NCBI GenBank assembly: GCA_016763975.1 | Contig: JAESSS010000086.1 | Span: forward strand, 1-54,592 | DNA from: Candidatus Altimarinota bacterium | GTDB lineage: Bacteria > Patescibacteriota > Gracilibacteria > UBA1369 > LOWO2-01-FULL-3 | Reading direction: 5' to 3' | Length of the DNA: 54,592 nucleotides | In this document: positions 40,110 through 47,867 of the stretch, piece by piece | Position numbering within the stretch: position 1 is the first letter of the stretch | Layout of the letters: each line of letters opens with the position of its first letter | Notes under the pieces: generated by a model | Told to the model about the DNA's origin: nothing | The model's database searches: none | Seen by the model: only the letters and a program-made list of their open reading frames with translations | Made by a program: the position numbers and the translations under genes

Positions 40110-40950
40110 AAATGTTCATCATGGTTGTTGGTGTGAAGTCTTGTTTTTTGGCTTCAATCACCATTTTTCTAATTATATCGAGTTCTTGAATTCCTGCATA
40201 ATAGGGATGTTCGTAGACGATTGCGATTTTTTTGGAGGAGCTGAGTTGATTGCTGAAATCTTTGATTATTTCATCGTCGTTGAAACCTCTGGATCTTAAG
40301 TTTTCGATGTATGCGATGCGATTGTCTGGAGTTATGTTTACGTTTAGGTTTGGTAGTTTGCATCCTTTAAAAATTTCTTTGAGTCCTTCGGTTTTTGGAC
40401 CTTCGATGTCGTAGGAATCTGATGCATATTTAAATCCAAGTTCGTGGAGGACTTCGTGTAGTGCTGAATTACAGGTGAATCCTGGAGAGCAAAATGATTT
40501 ACATGAATTGATGCCATGTTTTTTTAATTTTTTGAGGGTGTATTTTAGTTCTTCTCTTATTTTTTCTTTTTCCCATTTGTGAGCATTGTTCTGCCATTTT
40601 GCGTGATTTCTTCCGCCATGTAATCCGAATTCATGTCCTTTTTCTATTAGTTCTTTAATTATGTTTATATTGTTGAATCCTGTTTTTGGATTGAGTAGTG
40701 CTGCTATGAGATAGTCTTTTTTTCCGAGTTTTTTGAGGGGAGAAAATTTACTTTCATTTTTTTCTTCTCTTATTTTTTTCTTTTTGGATAGGATTTTTAA
40801 AAATGTTTCTTTGAGAGAAATTGCTTCGCCCATGTTTATGAAAAACGTGAAAGGTACGCCAAGTTCTTCTCCAAGTTGGATTAAATTGGGTACTCCTTCT
40901 TGCATACATTTATGTGTATCTACATCGAATCTGAAGCAGAAATATTTCAT
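40084..40950 (-). CDS. polysaccharide deacetylase (NodB-like)
   Basis: 288 residues from ATG 40950 (context AATATG); an ATG at 40965 would add five residues. FRFDVDTH holds the catalytic/metal Asp pair, HGGRNH the His ligands (His-x4-His, one longer than the usual His-x3-His), and SFCSPGFTCN resembles the R-x-P-x-G segment. Probably N-deacetylates an amino sugar, giving the substrate for the formyltransferase encoded next to it. No signal peptide, so it acts in the cytoplasm. First gene of the minus-strand glycan operon. Confidence 0.82.
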   Translation of the reverse strand: MKYFCFRFDVDTHKCMQEGVPNLIQLGEELGVPFTFFINMGEAISLKETFLKILSKKKKIREEKNESKFSPLKKLGKKDYLIAALLNPKTGFNNINIIKELIEKGHEFGLHGGRNHAKWQNNAHKWEKEKIREELKYTLKKLKKHGINSCKSFCSPGFTCNSALHEVLHELGFKYASDSYDIEGPKTEGLKEIFKGCKLPNLNVNITPDNRIAYIENLRSRGFNDDEIIKDFSNQLSSSKKIAIVYEHPYYAGIQELDIIRKMVIEAKKQDFTPTTMMNIYENCTSNA

Positions 40951-41016
40951 ATTCGAAGTATACATGTATTTTTTGTCTGTCAGATTGTTTTGTAACGTAT
41001 TTATTGATTTTGGCGT

Positions 41017-41022
41017 TATAAT
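41017..41022 (+). promoter_or_regulatory. -10 box for the SLH protein gene
   Basis: TATAAT, perfect match, 24 bp before ATG 41046. No convincing -35 box is visible at 16-18 bp upstream. The start codon context is ATATAATTATG with no Shine-Dalgarno. Confidence 0.5.
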
Positions 41023-41045
41023 GCCTGTAATTAACCAATATAATT

Positions 41046-43484
41046 ATGAAGAAATTATTGATTGCTGTGCTGGCCAGTGCTTTCTTTGCTGCGCCTGTGT
41101 ATGCAGCTTCACCCTTTAATGACGTGACTGATATTCATGCAAATGTTCAGGCTGTGGATTATCTAAAAACTGAAGGTACGGTAGTGGGTTATGGTGATGG
41201 GATTTTTCTTCCGGAACAAAATATTAATCGTGCAGAGTTTTTAAAAATTTTGATGGAGGTTGCTGATATAAAAGTGACTGGAAGTGAATGTTTTCCAGAT
41301 GTGCAGGATCAGTGGTTTGCGCCATATATTTGTACTGCGAAAGATATGGGAATTGTTGTTGGTGATCCGGATGGATATTTTTCTCCTGCTAGAAATATAA
41401 ATTTTGCGGAGGCGAGTAAAATTGTTACTAGTACTTTAAATCTTGATCAAGTATCTCTTGCTACTACAAATTGGTTTGAAGAGTTTGTGCTAATCTTGGA
41501 AAGTCGTGATGCGATTCCAGCGGCGATTGATGCTTTTGATGGGCCGATTTCTCGTGCTGATATGTCGGAAATGGTTTGGAGAATTGAGACTGATACTACT
41601 TACAAGGTTTCAAATACTTTTGAGGCTATTGAGAGGAGAGAGCAGGCGGTGGAGCTTGGTGGTGAGTTGAGAAAATTTGATGGATGTAGTGAATTGAAGA
41701 GTTATTTGAAGAATAATGTGGAGGAGCCGTTTTATTATATTTTGGAATCTGTAGAGTTTGAAGATTCTTCTCCTGATGCCTCTGTGAAGTCTGCGCCTGT
41801 TCCAGAAAGTGCTGCTCCTGGAGGTGCTGGAGCTGATGAGTTTTCTGAAACTAATGTGCAGGTTGAGGGAGTAGATGAGGCTGATATCGTGAAAAATGAT
41901 GGGAAATATGTTTATTTCTTGAGAAAGACTTTGCCTAATTCTGTGAAAATTGTTGAAGCTTATCCGACAACAGTGATGAGTGAGGTTGGTGAAATTTTCT
42001 TTGATGACAAAAATTTTGATGCAGAAGAAATGTATGTAGATGGTGATCGTTTGATTGTGGTTGGAAATGTTTGGTCTGATGTTTGGCGAGGAGATATGAG
42101 AAAAATTGCTTTTTTCCCAGTTTCTTCAAGTACCAAAGTTTATATATTTGATATTAGTGACAAAGCTAATCCTAAGAGTATTCGTGAGGTGACTTATGCA
42201 GGTGCCTATACTTCTTCTAGGAAAATAAACGATACTGTTTATGTAGTTTCTAGTCAGAAAAATTATTTTTACCCAAGTCTTTTGGATGGAATTGATGATT
42301 TACGCGATAGCGATTTATCATTGAATTACAGTGATTCTAATTCTCCAGATCTTGAAAAAATGGCTGCTTGTAGTGATATCTCATTTATTCCAGGTGTGAT
42401 CAGCTCAACAGATTTCATGACTATCACAGCTATTCCTACAGATGATGTTTCAGGTGAAATTGCTAAAGAAGTAATAATGGGATCTGCTGGAAATATTTAT
42501 GCTTCAAAAGACAATCTTTATATAGCTGAGCCAAAATATTCTTGGTCTGAGTGGTCAGAGGGTGAAGAAACTTTTGTTCATAAATTTGCTTTAGATGCTG
42601 AGAATTTTGAATATAAAGGAGTGGGTAGTGTGCCGGGAACTGTTTTGAATCAATATTCAATGGACGAAAAAGGTGAGTATTTCCGAATTGCGACAACTGT
42701 TGGGAATAATTGGTGGAGTGGTAGCGGTTCTTACAACAATGTTTATGTGATGGATGGGAATATGGAGGTGGTTGGTTCAGTAGAAAACTTGGCCGAGGGT
42801 GAAAGGATTTTTTCCACACGTTTTGTGGGAGATCGTTTGTATATGGTCACTTTTGAGCAGGTCGATCCTTTGTTTGTGATTGATTTGGCTTCTCCAACAA
42901 ATCCGACTGTGCTTGGCGAATTAAAGATTCCGGGTGTGAGTGAATATTTACATCCTTTTGGAGATCATCATTTGATTGGAATTGGTCGTGATGCTGATCC
43001 TGAAGGTTTCTTTAAAGGTATGAAGATTTCGATGTTTGATGTTAGTGATGTGACTGCGCCGAGTGAACTTCACACTGAATACATTGGAGATAGAGGCACT
43101 TGGAGTCCGGTGTTTAATGATCCTAAGGCTTTCCTTTTTGATTTAAAGAAAGGTTTGATGGCTTTTCCTCTCAAAGTTGCTCAGTTGAGTGATGTGGAAA
43201 AAAATGATCCTGATTTGAGTTTGTGGAAGGAGGGAGATTTTGTTTTCCAAGGAGCTTATGTTTATGACGTTTCTGTCAGTGATGGTTTTGAATTACAGGG
43301 AGCGGTTTCACATTACGAACCAGGTGAGGTCAAGGAGATGGAATATTATTGGAGTGGTGATAGTGATATTTTGAGGGCGCTTTGGATTGGAGATTATCTC
43401 TACACAATTTCTAATGATTTCGTGAAAGCAAATGAATTAGATGGCTTGGAAGAGGCGGGATCTGTCGCTTTGCCAATGGGGTAG
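41046..43484 (+). CDS. S-layer-homology protein with C-terminal beta-propeller
   Basis: 812 residues. Signal peptide MKKLLIAVLASAFFAAPVYA, then SLH units: FNDVTDIHANVQAVDYLKTE with VVGYGDGIFLPEQNINRAEF, CFPDVQDQWFAPYICTAKDMG with GDPDGYFSPARNINFAEA, and a weaker third unit to about 185. From about residue 265 a Beta_propel domain begins with the hallmark TNVQVEGVDEADIVKNDG and continues through repeated blades to the C-terminus. SLH units anchor proteins to cell-wall polymer, so this is a surface protein. Confidence 0.9.
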   Translation: MKKLLIAVLASAFFAAPVYAASPFNDVTDIHANVQAVDYLKTEGTVVGYGDGIFLPEQNINRAEFLKILMEVADIKVTGSECFPDVQDQWFAPYICTAKDMGIVVGDPDGYFSPARNINFAEASKIVTSTLNLDQVSLATTNWFEEFVLILESRDAIPAAIDAFDGPISRADMSEMVWRIETDTTYKVSNTFEAIERREQAVELGGELRKFDGCSELKSYLKNNVEEPFYYILESVEFEDSSPDASVKSAPVPESAAPGGAGADEFSETNVQVEGVDEADIVKNDGKYVYFLRKTLPNSVKIVEAYPTTVMSEVGEIFFDDKNFDAEEMYVDGDRLIVVGNVWSDVWRGDMRKIAFFPVSSSTKVYIFDISDKANPKSIREVTYAGAYTSSRKINDTVYVVSSQKNYFYPSLLDGIDDLRDSDLSLNYSDSNSPDLEKMAACSDISFIPGVISSTDFMTITAIPTDDVSGEIAKEVIMGSAGNIYASKDNLYIAEPKYSWSEWSEGEETFVHKFALDAENFEYKGVGSVPGTVLNQYSMDEKGEYFRIATTVGNNWWSGSGSYNNVYVMDGNMEVVGSVENLAEGERIFSTRFVGDRLYMVTFEQVDPLFVIDLASPTNPTVLGELKIPGVSEYLHPFGDHHLIGIGRDADPEGFFKGMKISMFDVSDVTAPSELHTEYIGDRGTWSPVFNDPKAFLFDLKKGLMAFPLKVAQLSDVEKNDPDLSLWKEGDFVFQGAYVYDVSVSDGFELQGAVSHYEPGEVKEMEYYWSGDSDILRALWIGDYLYTISNDFVKANELDGLEEAGSVALPMG

Positions 43485-43487
43485 TGC

Positions 43488-43665
43488 TTTAAATGTGTGA
43501 TTAGCGAACTGTCGACTGCACCTGCTTCTCAGCAGAGCCGAGAACTCTGTGCAGTCGACTTTTTGAGCTTGTTCTTCGCAAATTTTGTTACTTACCGTAC
43601 CTTTGTACGCTTTCGTTACAAAATTTACTGTTGAACTGCGCATTTCATCTAATCACACAATTAAA
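43488..43665 (+). repeat. 160-bp structured intergenic element, copy 2
   Basis: Closing stem TGTGTGATTAG (43494-43504) with CTAATCACACA (43649-43659), extendable to 17 bp with one mismatch. Hairpin 1 GTCGACTGCAC (43511-43521) with GTGCAGTCGAC (43549-43559), 11 bp perfect, plus inner TTCTC/GAGAA. Hairpin 2 AAATTTTGT with ACAAAATTT, inner CGTAC/GTACG. Loops and linkers match copy 1 at 34792-34954, while stems differ with compensating changes. Confidence 0.85.
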
Positions 43666-43671
43666 GCGGGC

Positions 43672-43699
43672 TTGACTTGCTTAACAGGAGGGGCATAAT
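43672..43699 (+). promoter_or_regulatory. promoter overlapping a terminator hairpin
   Basis: TTGACT (43672-43677), 16-nt spacer, CATAAT (43694-43699). The -10 box lies in the loop of the terminator at 43682-43717, so the transcript would start within the 3' arm and escape the full hairpin. It would drive the 43721 gene with a leader of about 15 nt. Confidence 0.55.
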
Positions 43700-43717
43700 A
43701 GCCTCTCCTGTTTTTTT
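43682..43717 (+). terminator. rho-independent terminator
   Basis: ACAGGAGGGGC (43684-43694) pairs with GCCTCTCCTGT (43701-43711), one G-T pair, loop ATAATA, followed by seven T. It ends transcription coming from the SLH gene and stops four bases before the ATG of the next gene. Confidence 0.85.
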
Positions 43718-43720
43718 ATT

Positions 43721-44059
43721 ATGATTGGAAAAGTACGAAATATTTGGAAATTGCAGAAAAAAGCTTCTGGCTTAGAAGATGAGTGTGCTGGTGAAATTCC
43801 TGAAAAAGAATTAGCGACTATTAATAAGTGGCGAGCTGAGATTAAAAAAGATGCCATGGCTATTTTGGATGATGTTTTGACTGCTGTTTTGGTGGGTGGA
43901 GCGTTTGTGGGAATGGACTATTTCAAGAATCTTGCTTTTGAGAAGGGGGAGGTTATTGATATTACTATGGGTGTAAATCTTTTTGTGATTGGGGTGTTTC
44001 TTCTTGGCAGGAAGATTGCTCAGCAAAGGGTGATTGACAGCGGGGATGTTGAAGGATAG
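43721..44059 (+). CDS. hypothetical membrane protein, two TM segments
   Basis: 112 residues: a charged N-terminal helix (ELATINKWRAEIKKDAMAIL), then two hydrophobic segments (about 52-68 and 84-98) with a short loop, and an acidic tail. No family recognised. The start codon follows TTTATT, four bases after the terminator T-run. It precedes the frameshifted gene at 44091 by 31 bp and may be co-transcribed with it. Confidence 0.6.
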   Translation: MIGKVRNIWKLQKKASGLEDECAGEIPEKELATINKWRAEIKKDAMAILDDVLTAVLVGGAFVGMDYFKNLAFEKGEVIDITMGVNLFVIGVFLLGRKIAQQRVIDSGDVEG

Positions 44060-44090
44060 TGTTATTTCCTATTTTTAAAGATAAATAATT

Positions 44091-44176
44091 ATGGGTAAAG
44101 GATTTACGAGAGGAAATATGTTTGAGTTTGCGGCGAGTGTTGATGCTGTGGATGAACGTGAAGCTTTTTTTCTACT
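44091..44176 (+). other. 5' part of the 44177 gene in another frame, with T7 slip site
   Basis: ATG 44091 has the typical context (AAATAATTATG) and encodes MGKGFTRGNMFEFAASVDAVD then EREAFF up to a run of seven T (44165-44171). Staying in that frame gives LLWNMLIGREVEV and a stop at 44288. A shift by -1 at the T-run (GCT TTT TTT to TCT ACT ATG) joins directly to STMEHADWQ of the 44177 frame. Either a one-T deletion, a sequencing error, or programmed or transcriptional slippage. Confidence 0.6.
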
Positions 44177-44920
44177 ATGGAACATGCTGATTGGCAGGGA
44201 AGTGGAGGTGAGTCTCAAATTGATGGTGCTGTTTATATGGGTAAGTTTGAGAAGGGAGGAGTTGGGGCGCCACAGACTCAAAAATTGATGGCTCATCGTT
44301 ATAAACAATGGGCGATGGAGACTGGTGTTGAGCAAGGGGGGAAGGATTTGAGAGCTTTGTTTGGCTCTATTGATACGACAAGTTTGGCTTCAGGGATCGA
44401 TGGCATGGATATTTTGTCAGAGGAGGTGAGGGAGTTGGCTTTTGAGCTTGAAGCATTTGTGCAGGGACATGATATTTCGACAATGCATCAAGACCAGGTT
44501 ACAAATAAGGAAATAGGAGACTGGACTAAACTTTTTGTGGAAGAATTTAATGAACGTTTTGAAGGTCGCGCTAATTTGAGATATACTAAGGGGCAAGGTT
44601 ATTTCGCACGATTGGCTAAGGTTCAGATTCCTGGTAGTGAAAAAAAAGGGAACTTTACTTTTGCTATTTTGCCTGCGGGATGTCGTGCGCCAGATCATAC
44701 TCATAATGGATTTGAGGATTTTGCTGGAGAATATACTACGACTGTTTTCGGAGAATTGGTTTATGAGGGTTATGACAATACTCAAGGGAATGCCTCAATG
44801 ATACATGCGAAAGGTGCTCTTATGAGAAAATCAGCTGATCGTTCTGTAGATAAATACTTAGAACAGGGTATTACTTGGGGAGGATTTTTCTTCCAGCCAG
44901 TGAATGGTGAATTGATTTAA
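44177..44920 (+). CDS. hypothetical protein with cupin-like C-terminus, 5' end shifted
   Basis: 247 residues from ATG 44177, but the true product probably starts at 44091 in another frame (about 275 residues). The ATG at 44177 has no leader or A/T-rich context. The C-terminal part (FAILPAGCRAPDHTHNGFED, then FAGEYTTTVFGELVYEGYDN) looks like a cupin barrel edge with possible metal ligands H-x-H and E. The N-terminal part is polar and helical. Not recognised otherwise. Its end overlaps the convergent 44917 gene by 4 bp. Confidence 0.6.
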   Translation: MEHADWQGSGGESQIDGAVYMGKFEKGGVGAPQTQKLMAHRYKQWAMETGVEQGGKDLRALFGSIDTTSLASGIDGMDILSEEVRELAFELEAFVQGHDISTMHQDQVTNKEIGDWTKLFVEEFNERFEGRANLRYTKGQGYFARLAKVQIPGSEKKGNFTFAILPAGCRAPDHTHNGFEDFAGEYTTTVFGELVYEGYDNTQGNASMIHAKGALMRKSADRSVDKYLEQGITWGGFFFQPVNGELI

Positions 44921-45549
44921 GCTGCTTTTTTCTGGTCGGCATTGTTGCTTGCGGCAGCGTCTTTGAGGAGTTTGTTTGCTCTTCTTGTACTTAGTTCGTC
45001 AATTTGGGTAGCTTTTGTATTAAGGGTTTTACTGAATTTGTCCCGGAATCTTTTTATTAATCTTAGGGGGTATCCAAATGCTTGAGTTGTGTAATCTGCC
45101 AAAACTAGGGCAACACGTGGTACAAGACGGGCTACGTCTAAAGCGGCTCGAGGAAGGGCTAGGGTGACTGCGACTGCGGCGCTGGCTGTGTTTGCTATGA
45201 GTTGTCCGGTATTTTTGACTGCTTGTACTACAGGTCTTGTTCCTGCTCCGACAATTGCGAGAGCTGCACCGGCAGTTGCTTTGCCAATAGTATTTATTGC
45301 TCTAAAAGGGGATGTTGCTGCTGTCATTACTAGCTCTTTTCCGCTTTCAACTGCTTTTTTTACTGCTGCGACAGGTTTTATTTCTTCGCTGGCGAGTTTG
45401 GTCATTTGATTGGAATGATCACTTGAGGTTTCAGAGTTGTCGAGTACGTTTTTTGAGCGTTCTTCGGAATCGGAACTGGCTAAACCAGCGACGTTTATGA
45501 AAAGTAAACGTTTCTCCTTGAAGCCTGCTATTTTTGGGTATGTTTTCAT
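44917..45549 (-). CDS. hypothetical Ala-rich helical protein
   Basis: 210 residues. The middle (about 80-165) is Ala/Val-rich and moderately hydrophobic (GKATAGAALAIVGAGTRPVVQAVK, TASAAVAVTLALPRAALDVA), interrupted by Pro-Arg pairs, which suggests amphipathic or membrane-surface helices and not classical transmembrane ones. Polar Ser/Asn-rich N-terminus and a basic C-terminus. Not recognised. Lies 24 bp downstream of the FtsI-like gene on the same strand. Confidence 0.55.
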   Translation of the reverse strand: MKTYPKIAGFKEKRLLFINVAGLASSDSEERSKNVLDNSETSSDHSNQMTKLASEEIKPVAAVKKAVESGKELVMTAATSPFRAINTIGKATAGAALAIVGAGTRPVVQAVKNTGQLIANTASAAVAVTLALPRAALDVARLVPRVALVLADYTTQAFGYPLRLIKRFRDKFSKTLNTKATQIDELSTRRANKLLKDAAASNNADQKKAA

Positions 45550-45573
45550 CCCACTATTATAGCATTTTCGAGG

Positions 45574-47826
45574 CTATTTGTCAGGTGGAATGTTGTAGTA
45601 ATCGAAGAGATATTCGGCGACCTTGGAAAATGTTGGTGCGGCGGTGGAGGATCCCCACTCGCTGCGTTGGGGACGGTCTAGTTTGACGAGGATTACAAAT
45701 TGGGGGTCTTGGACTGGTCCGAAGCCTGCGAAGCTTGTAATGGTTGTTCCGACGCCTGTGAGGGCTTGGCCGCGTTTGTATGTTTGGGAAGTTCCGGTTT
45801 TGCCGCCAACTAGGTGGTTTTCTACTTGGCCACGGTTTGCTACGCCGTTTTCGGTTGAGTTTACGAGCATGGTGACCATTTGGTCTGATGTTTCTTGGGA
45901 AATTACCCGACGAATTTCATGTGTTTCAGTTTTGGTTATAGTTTCGTCGTCGTGGCGAATTTCGTCGACGATGTATGGTTGCATTAAAATTCCTCCGTTG
46001 ATGATTGAACTGTAGGCATTGGCTACTTGCAACATTGTGACGGTGAGACCTTGTCCAAAAGTGTGGGTGGCCAGTTCTGATTCGGTCCAATTTTCGAAGA
46101 ATTTAATTTTGCCTTTGCTTTCACCTTCTAGTTCGATGTCGGTGCGATCGAGGAATCCGAATTTTTTCAAATAACTATAGAAGAGAGAAGCTCCCATTTC
46201 TTTGGAAATAAAAGTCATTCCGGTATTTAGGGATTTGGAGAGTACGGTAGTCATGTTGACGAGGCCATAGTAGCCGTCGGAATTTTTGATTTTGAAATCA
46301 AATTTTCCACTGTAGATATTGAAATCTACTTCGACCGGACCGACATCGTTGTAGGTAGTGTTGGGGGTGATGTCTCCGTCATCGATGGCTGCGGCCATTG
46401 CTACAGTTTTAAATACTGATCCAGGTTCGTAAGGCCAAGAAATTATTTTGTTGTGATAAACTTCAGGGCCGGTGAAGTTTTCGTAGCGGGAGTATTCAGA
46501 TTTTCCGTTTTTGTCTTTTTTCTCAAATATTGTGTAGCGTTCTAGGGTGATTGGATTTTTGTAGAGATAATAAACTCCGTCGTTTTTTGTGGGATAAAGT
46601 TCTTCAATTTCTGTTGGGGACAAATTTACTTCAATTTTTTTGAATACTTCACCGAATTTATTTGGATCAAAAGTTGGGTAATGGGCCATAGCTGTGATGG
46701 CTCCTGTTTGAGGATTCATGATGATGATTTGTCCGCTATCTGCTTGGTGTTCTTTGACTGCTGCTTCAAGAATGCGTTCGGTGCGTAGTTGGATTGAACG
46801 GTCGATTGTTAGTAGGATGTTGTCGCCGTCGACTGCTGGTTTGAGTACACTTTCGCCCACAGTAATTTGGCGTCCGACTGAATCGCGTTTTGATTGAAAA
46901 GTTCCTTCTTCCCCTTGGAGAGAGGTGTTGAATGAGGATTCGATACCGTATTGTCCGATGTTTTTGTGGTTGGTGTAGCCGAGAATGTTTGCGCCGAGTT
47001 TGTTTTCTGGATAGAAACGAAAGTATTCTTCTTGCATACCTATTCCTTTGAAGAGATCGTCTTTCATTAATTCTTCAACTTTTTCGGAAATTGCCGGTTC
47101 TAGTTTGCGTTTCAGTACTACATAACGATTTTCACCTTTTAGTACTTTTTCTAGTCTTTTGCTGGGAATTTCGATGATGTCGGCGATTTGAGCTGCGACT
47201 GTTTTTGGTTTGGAGATTTGTGGAGGGTAGGCGTAGATGTTTTTGTTGATAATTTCGATTCCCGGAGCGTTGATACTGCTAATTTTGGATAAAGTTGCTT
47301 GGTCAAAATTAGTTCCGAGTAGAATTTGTTGACGTCTTTTGCTAGCTATTTTTTCGGATAATTCTTTTTTGAATTTAGCTTCCAGTTCTGAGTCATCGAG
47401 GGCTTTGAGTAGTTTTTCTATTTCTTCTTCGGTCATTTCTGGAGGGAGAACTTTGGCTTGTTCACGGATGCGTTCATCGTCTGCAGCACGTTCGAATTCG
47501 ATGTCAAAAATAAGGGGGGCTATTTGTGATGCGACAAATTCAGGATCTTTGATAAGGGTGGGATCGGCGTAGATTAGGTCCAAAGTTGTGTTTGTGGCCA
47601 GTAGTGATTCATCGCCGGAATGGAAATCTTTGATCAGAATTTCGCCACGTTGGGCGGGAAGTTCGATTGAGCCGAATTGGCTTTTTGTGGCGAGGTCTTG
47701 ATAATAATTATGTTCTAGGACTTGGAGTTGAAACATTCTAGCTATGAGAATAGCTGTTATGAGACCTGCTCCAATGATGAAGAAGGTGATTTTATTGATA
47801 TCGATCTTTGATTTGTATCTGCGCAT
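45574..47826 (-). CDS. class B penicillin-binding protein, FtsI-like
   Basis: 750 residues from ATG 47826 (MRRYKSKIDINKITF); an upstream in-frame start would run into the divergent promoter. A single N-terminal membrane segment (FFIIGAGLITAILIARMFQL) is followed by the PBP-dimer region (LPAQRGEILIKD) and the transpeptidase domain with SVFK (about residue 470), SLN and KTGTSQT. It cross-links peptidoglycan at the septum or side wall. Its presence shows that the organism makes peptidoglycan. Confidence 0.92.
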   Translation of the reverse strand: MRRYKSKIDINKITFFIIGAGLITAILIARMFQLQVLEHNYYQDLATKSQFGSIELPAQRGEILIKDFHSGDESLLATNTTLDLIYADPTLIKDPEFVASQIAPLIFDIEFERAADDERIREQAKVLPPEMTEEEIEKLLKALDDSELEAKFKKELSEKIASKRRQQILLGTNFDQATLSKISSINAPGIEIINKNIYAYPPQISKPKTVAAQIADIIEIPSKRLEKVLKGENRYVVLKRKLEPAISEKVEELMKDDLFKGIGMQEEYFRFYPENKLGANILGYTNHKNIGQYGIESSFNTSLQGEEGTFQSKRDSVGRQITVGESVLKPAVDGDNILLTIDRSIQLRTERILEAAVKEHQADSGQIIIMNPQTGAITAMAHYPTFDPNKFGEVFKKIEVNLSPTEIEELYPTKNDGVYYLYKNPITLERYTIFEKKDKNGKSEYSRYENFTGPEVYHNKIISWPYEPGSVFKTVAMAAAIDDGDITPNTTYNDVGPVEVDFNIYSGKFDFKIKNSDGYYGLVNMTTVLSKSLNTGMTFISKEMGASLFYSYLKKFGFLDRTDIELEGESKGKIKFFENWTESELATHTFGQGLTVTMLQVANAYSSIINGGILMQPYIVDEIRHDDETITKTETHEIRRVISQETSDQMVTMLVNSTENGVANRGQVENHLVGGKTGTSQTYKRGQALTGVGTTITSFAGFGPVQDPQFVILVKLDRPQRSEWGSSTAAPTFSKVAEYLFDYYNIPPDK

Positions 47827-47867
47827 ACTATATATTTTGGGCAATTTATTATAACAAATATAACTCA
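47827..47867. promoter_or_regulatory. 41-bp divergent promoter region
   Basis: The gap between the FtsI-like gene and the M16 peptidase gene is only 41 bp and A/T-rich (TATATATTTTGGGC, TTATTATAACAAATATAACTC). TATAAC facing right could be a -10 box, implying a very short or absent 5' leader for the peptidase; its -35 box would lie inside the FtsI-like gene. Confidence 0.4.
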
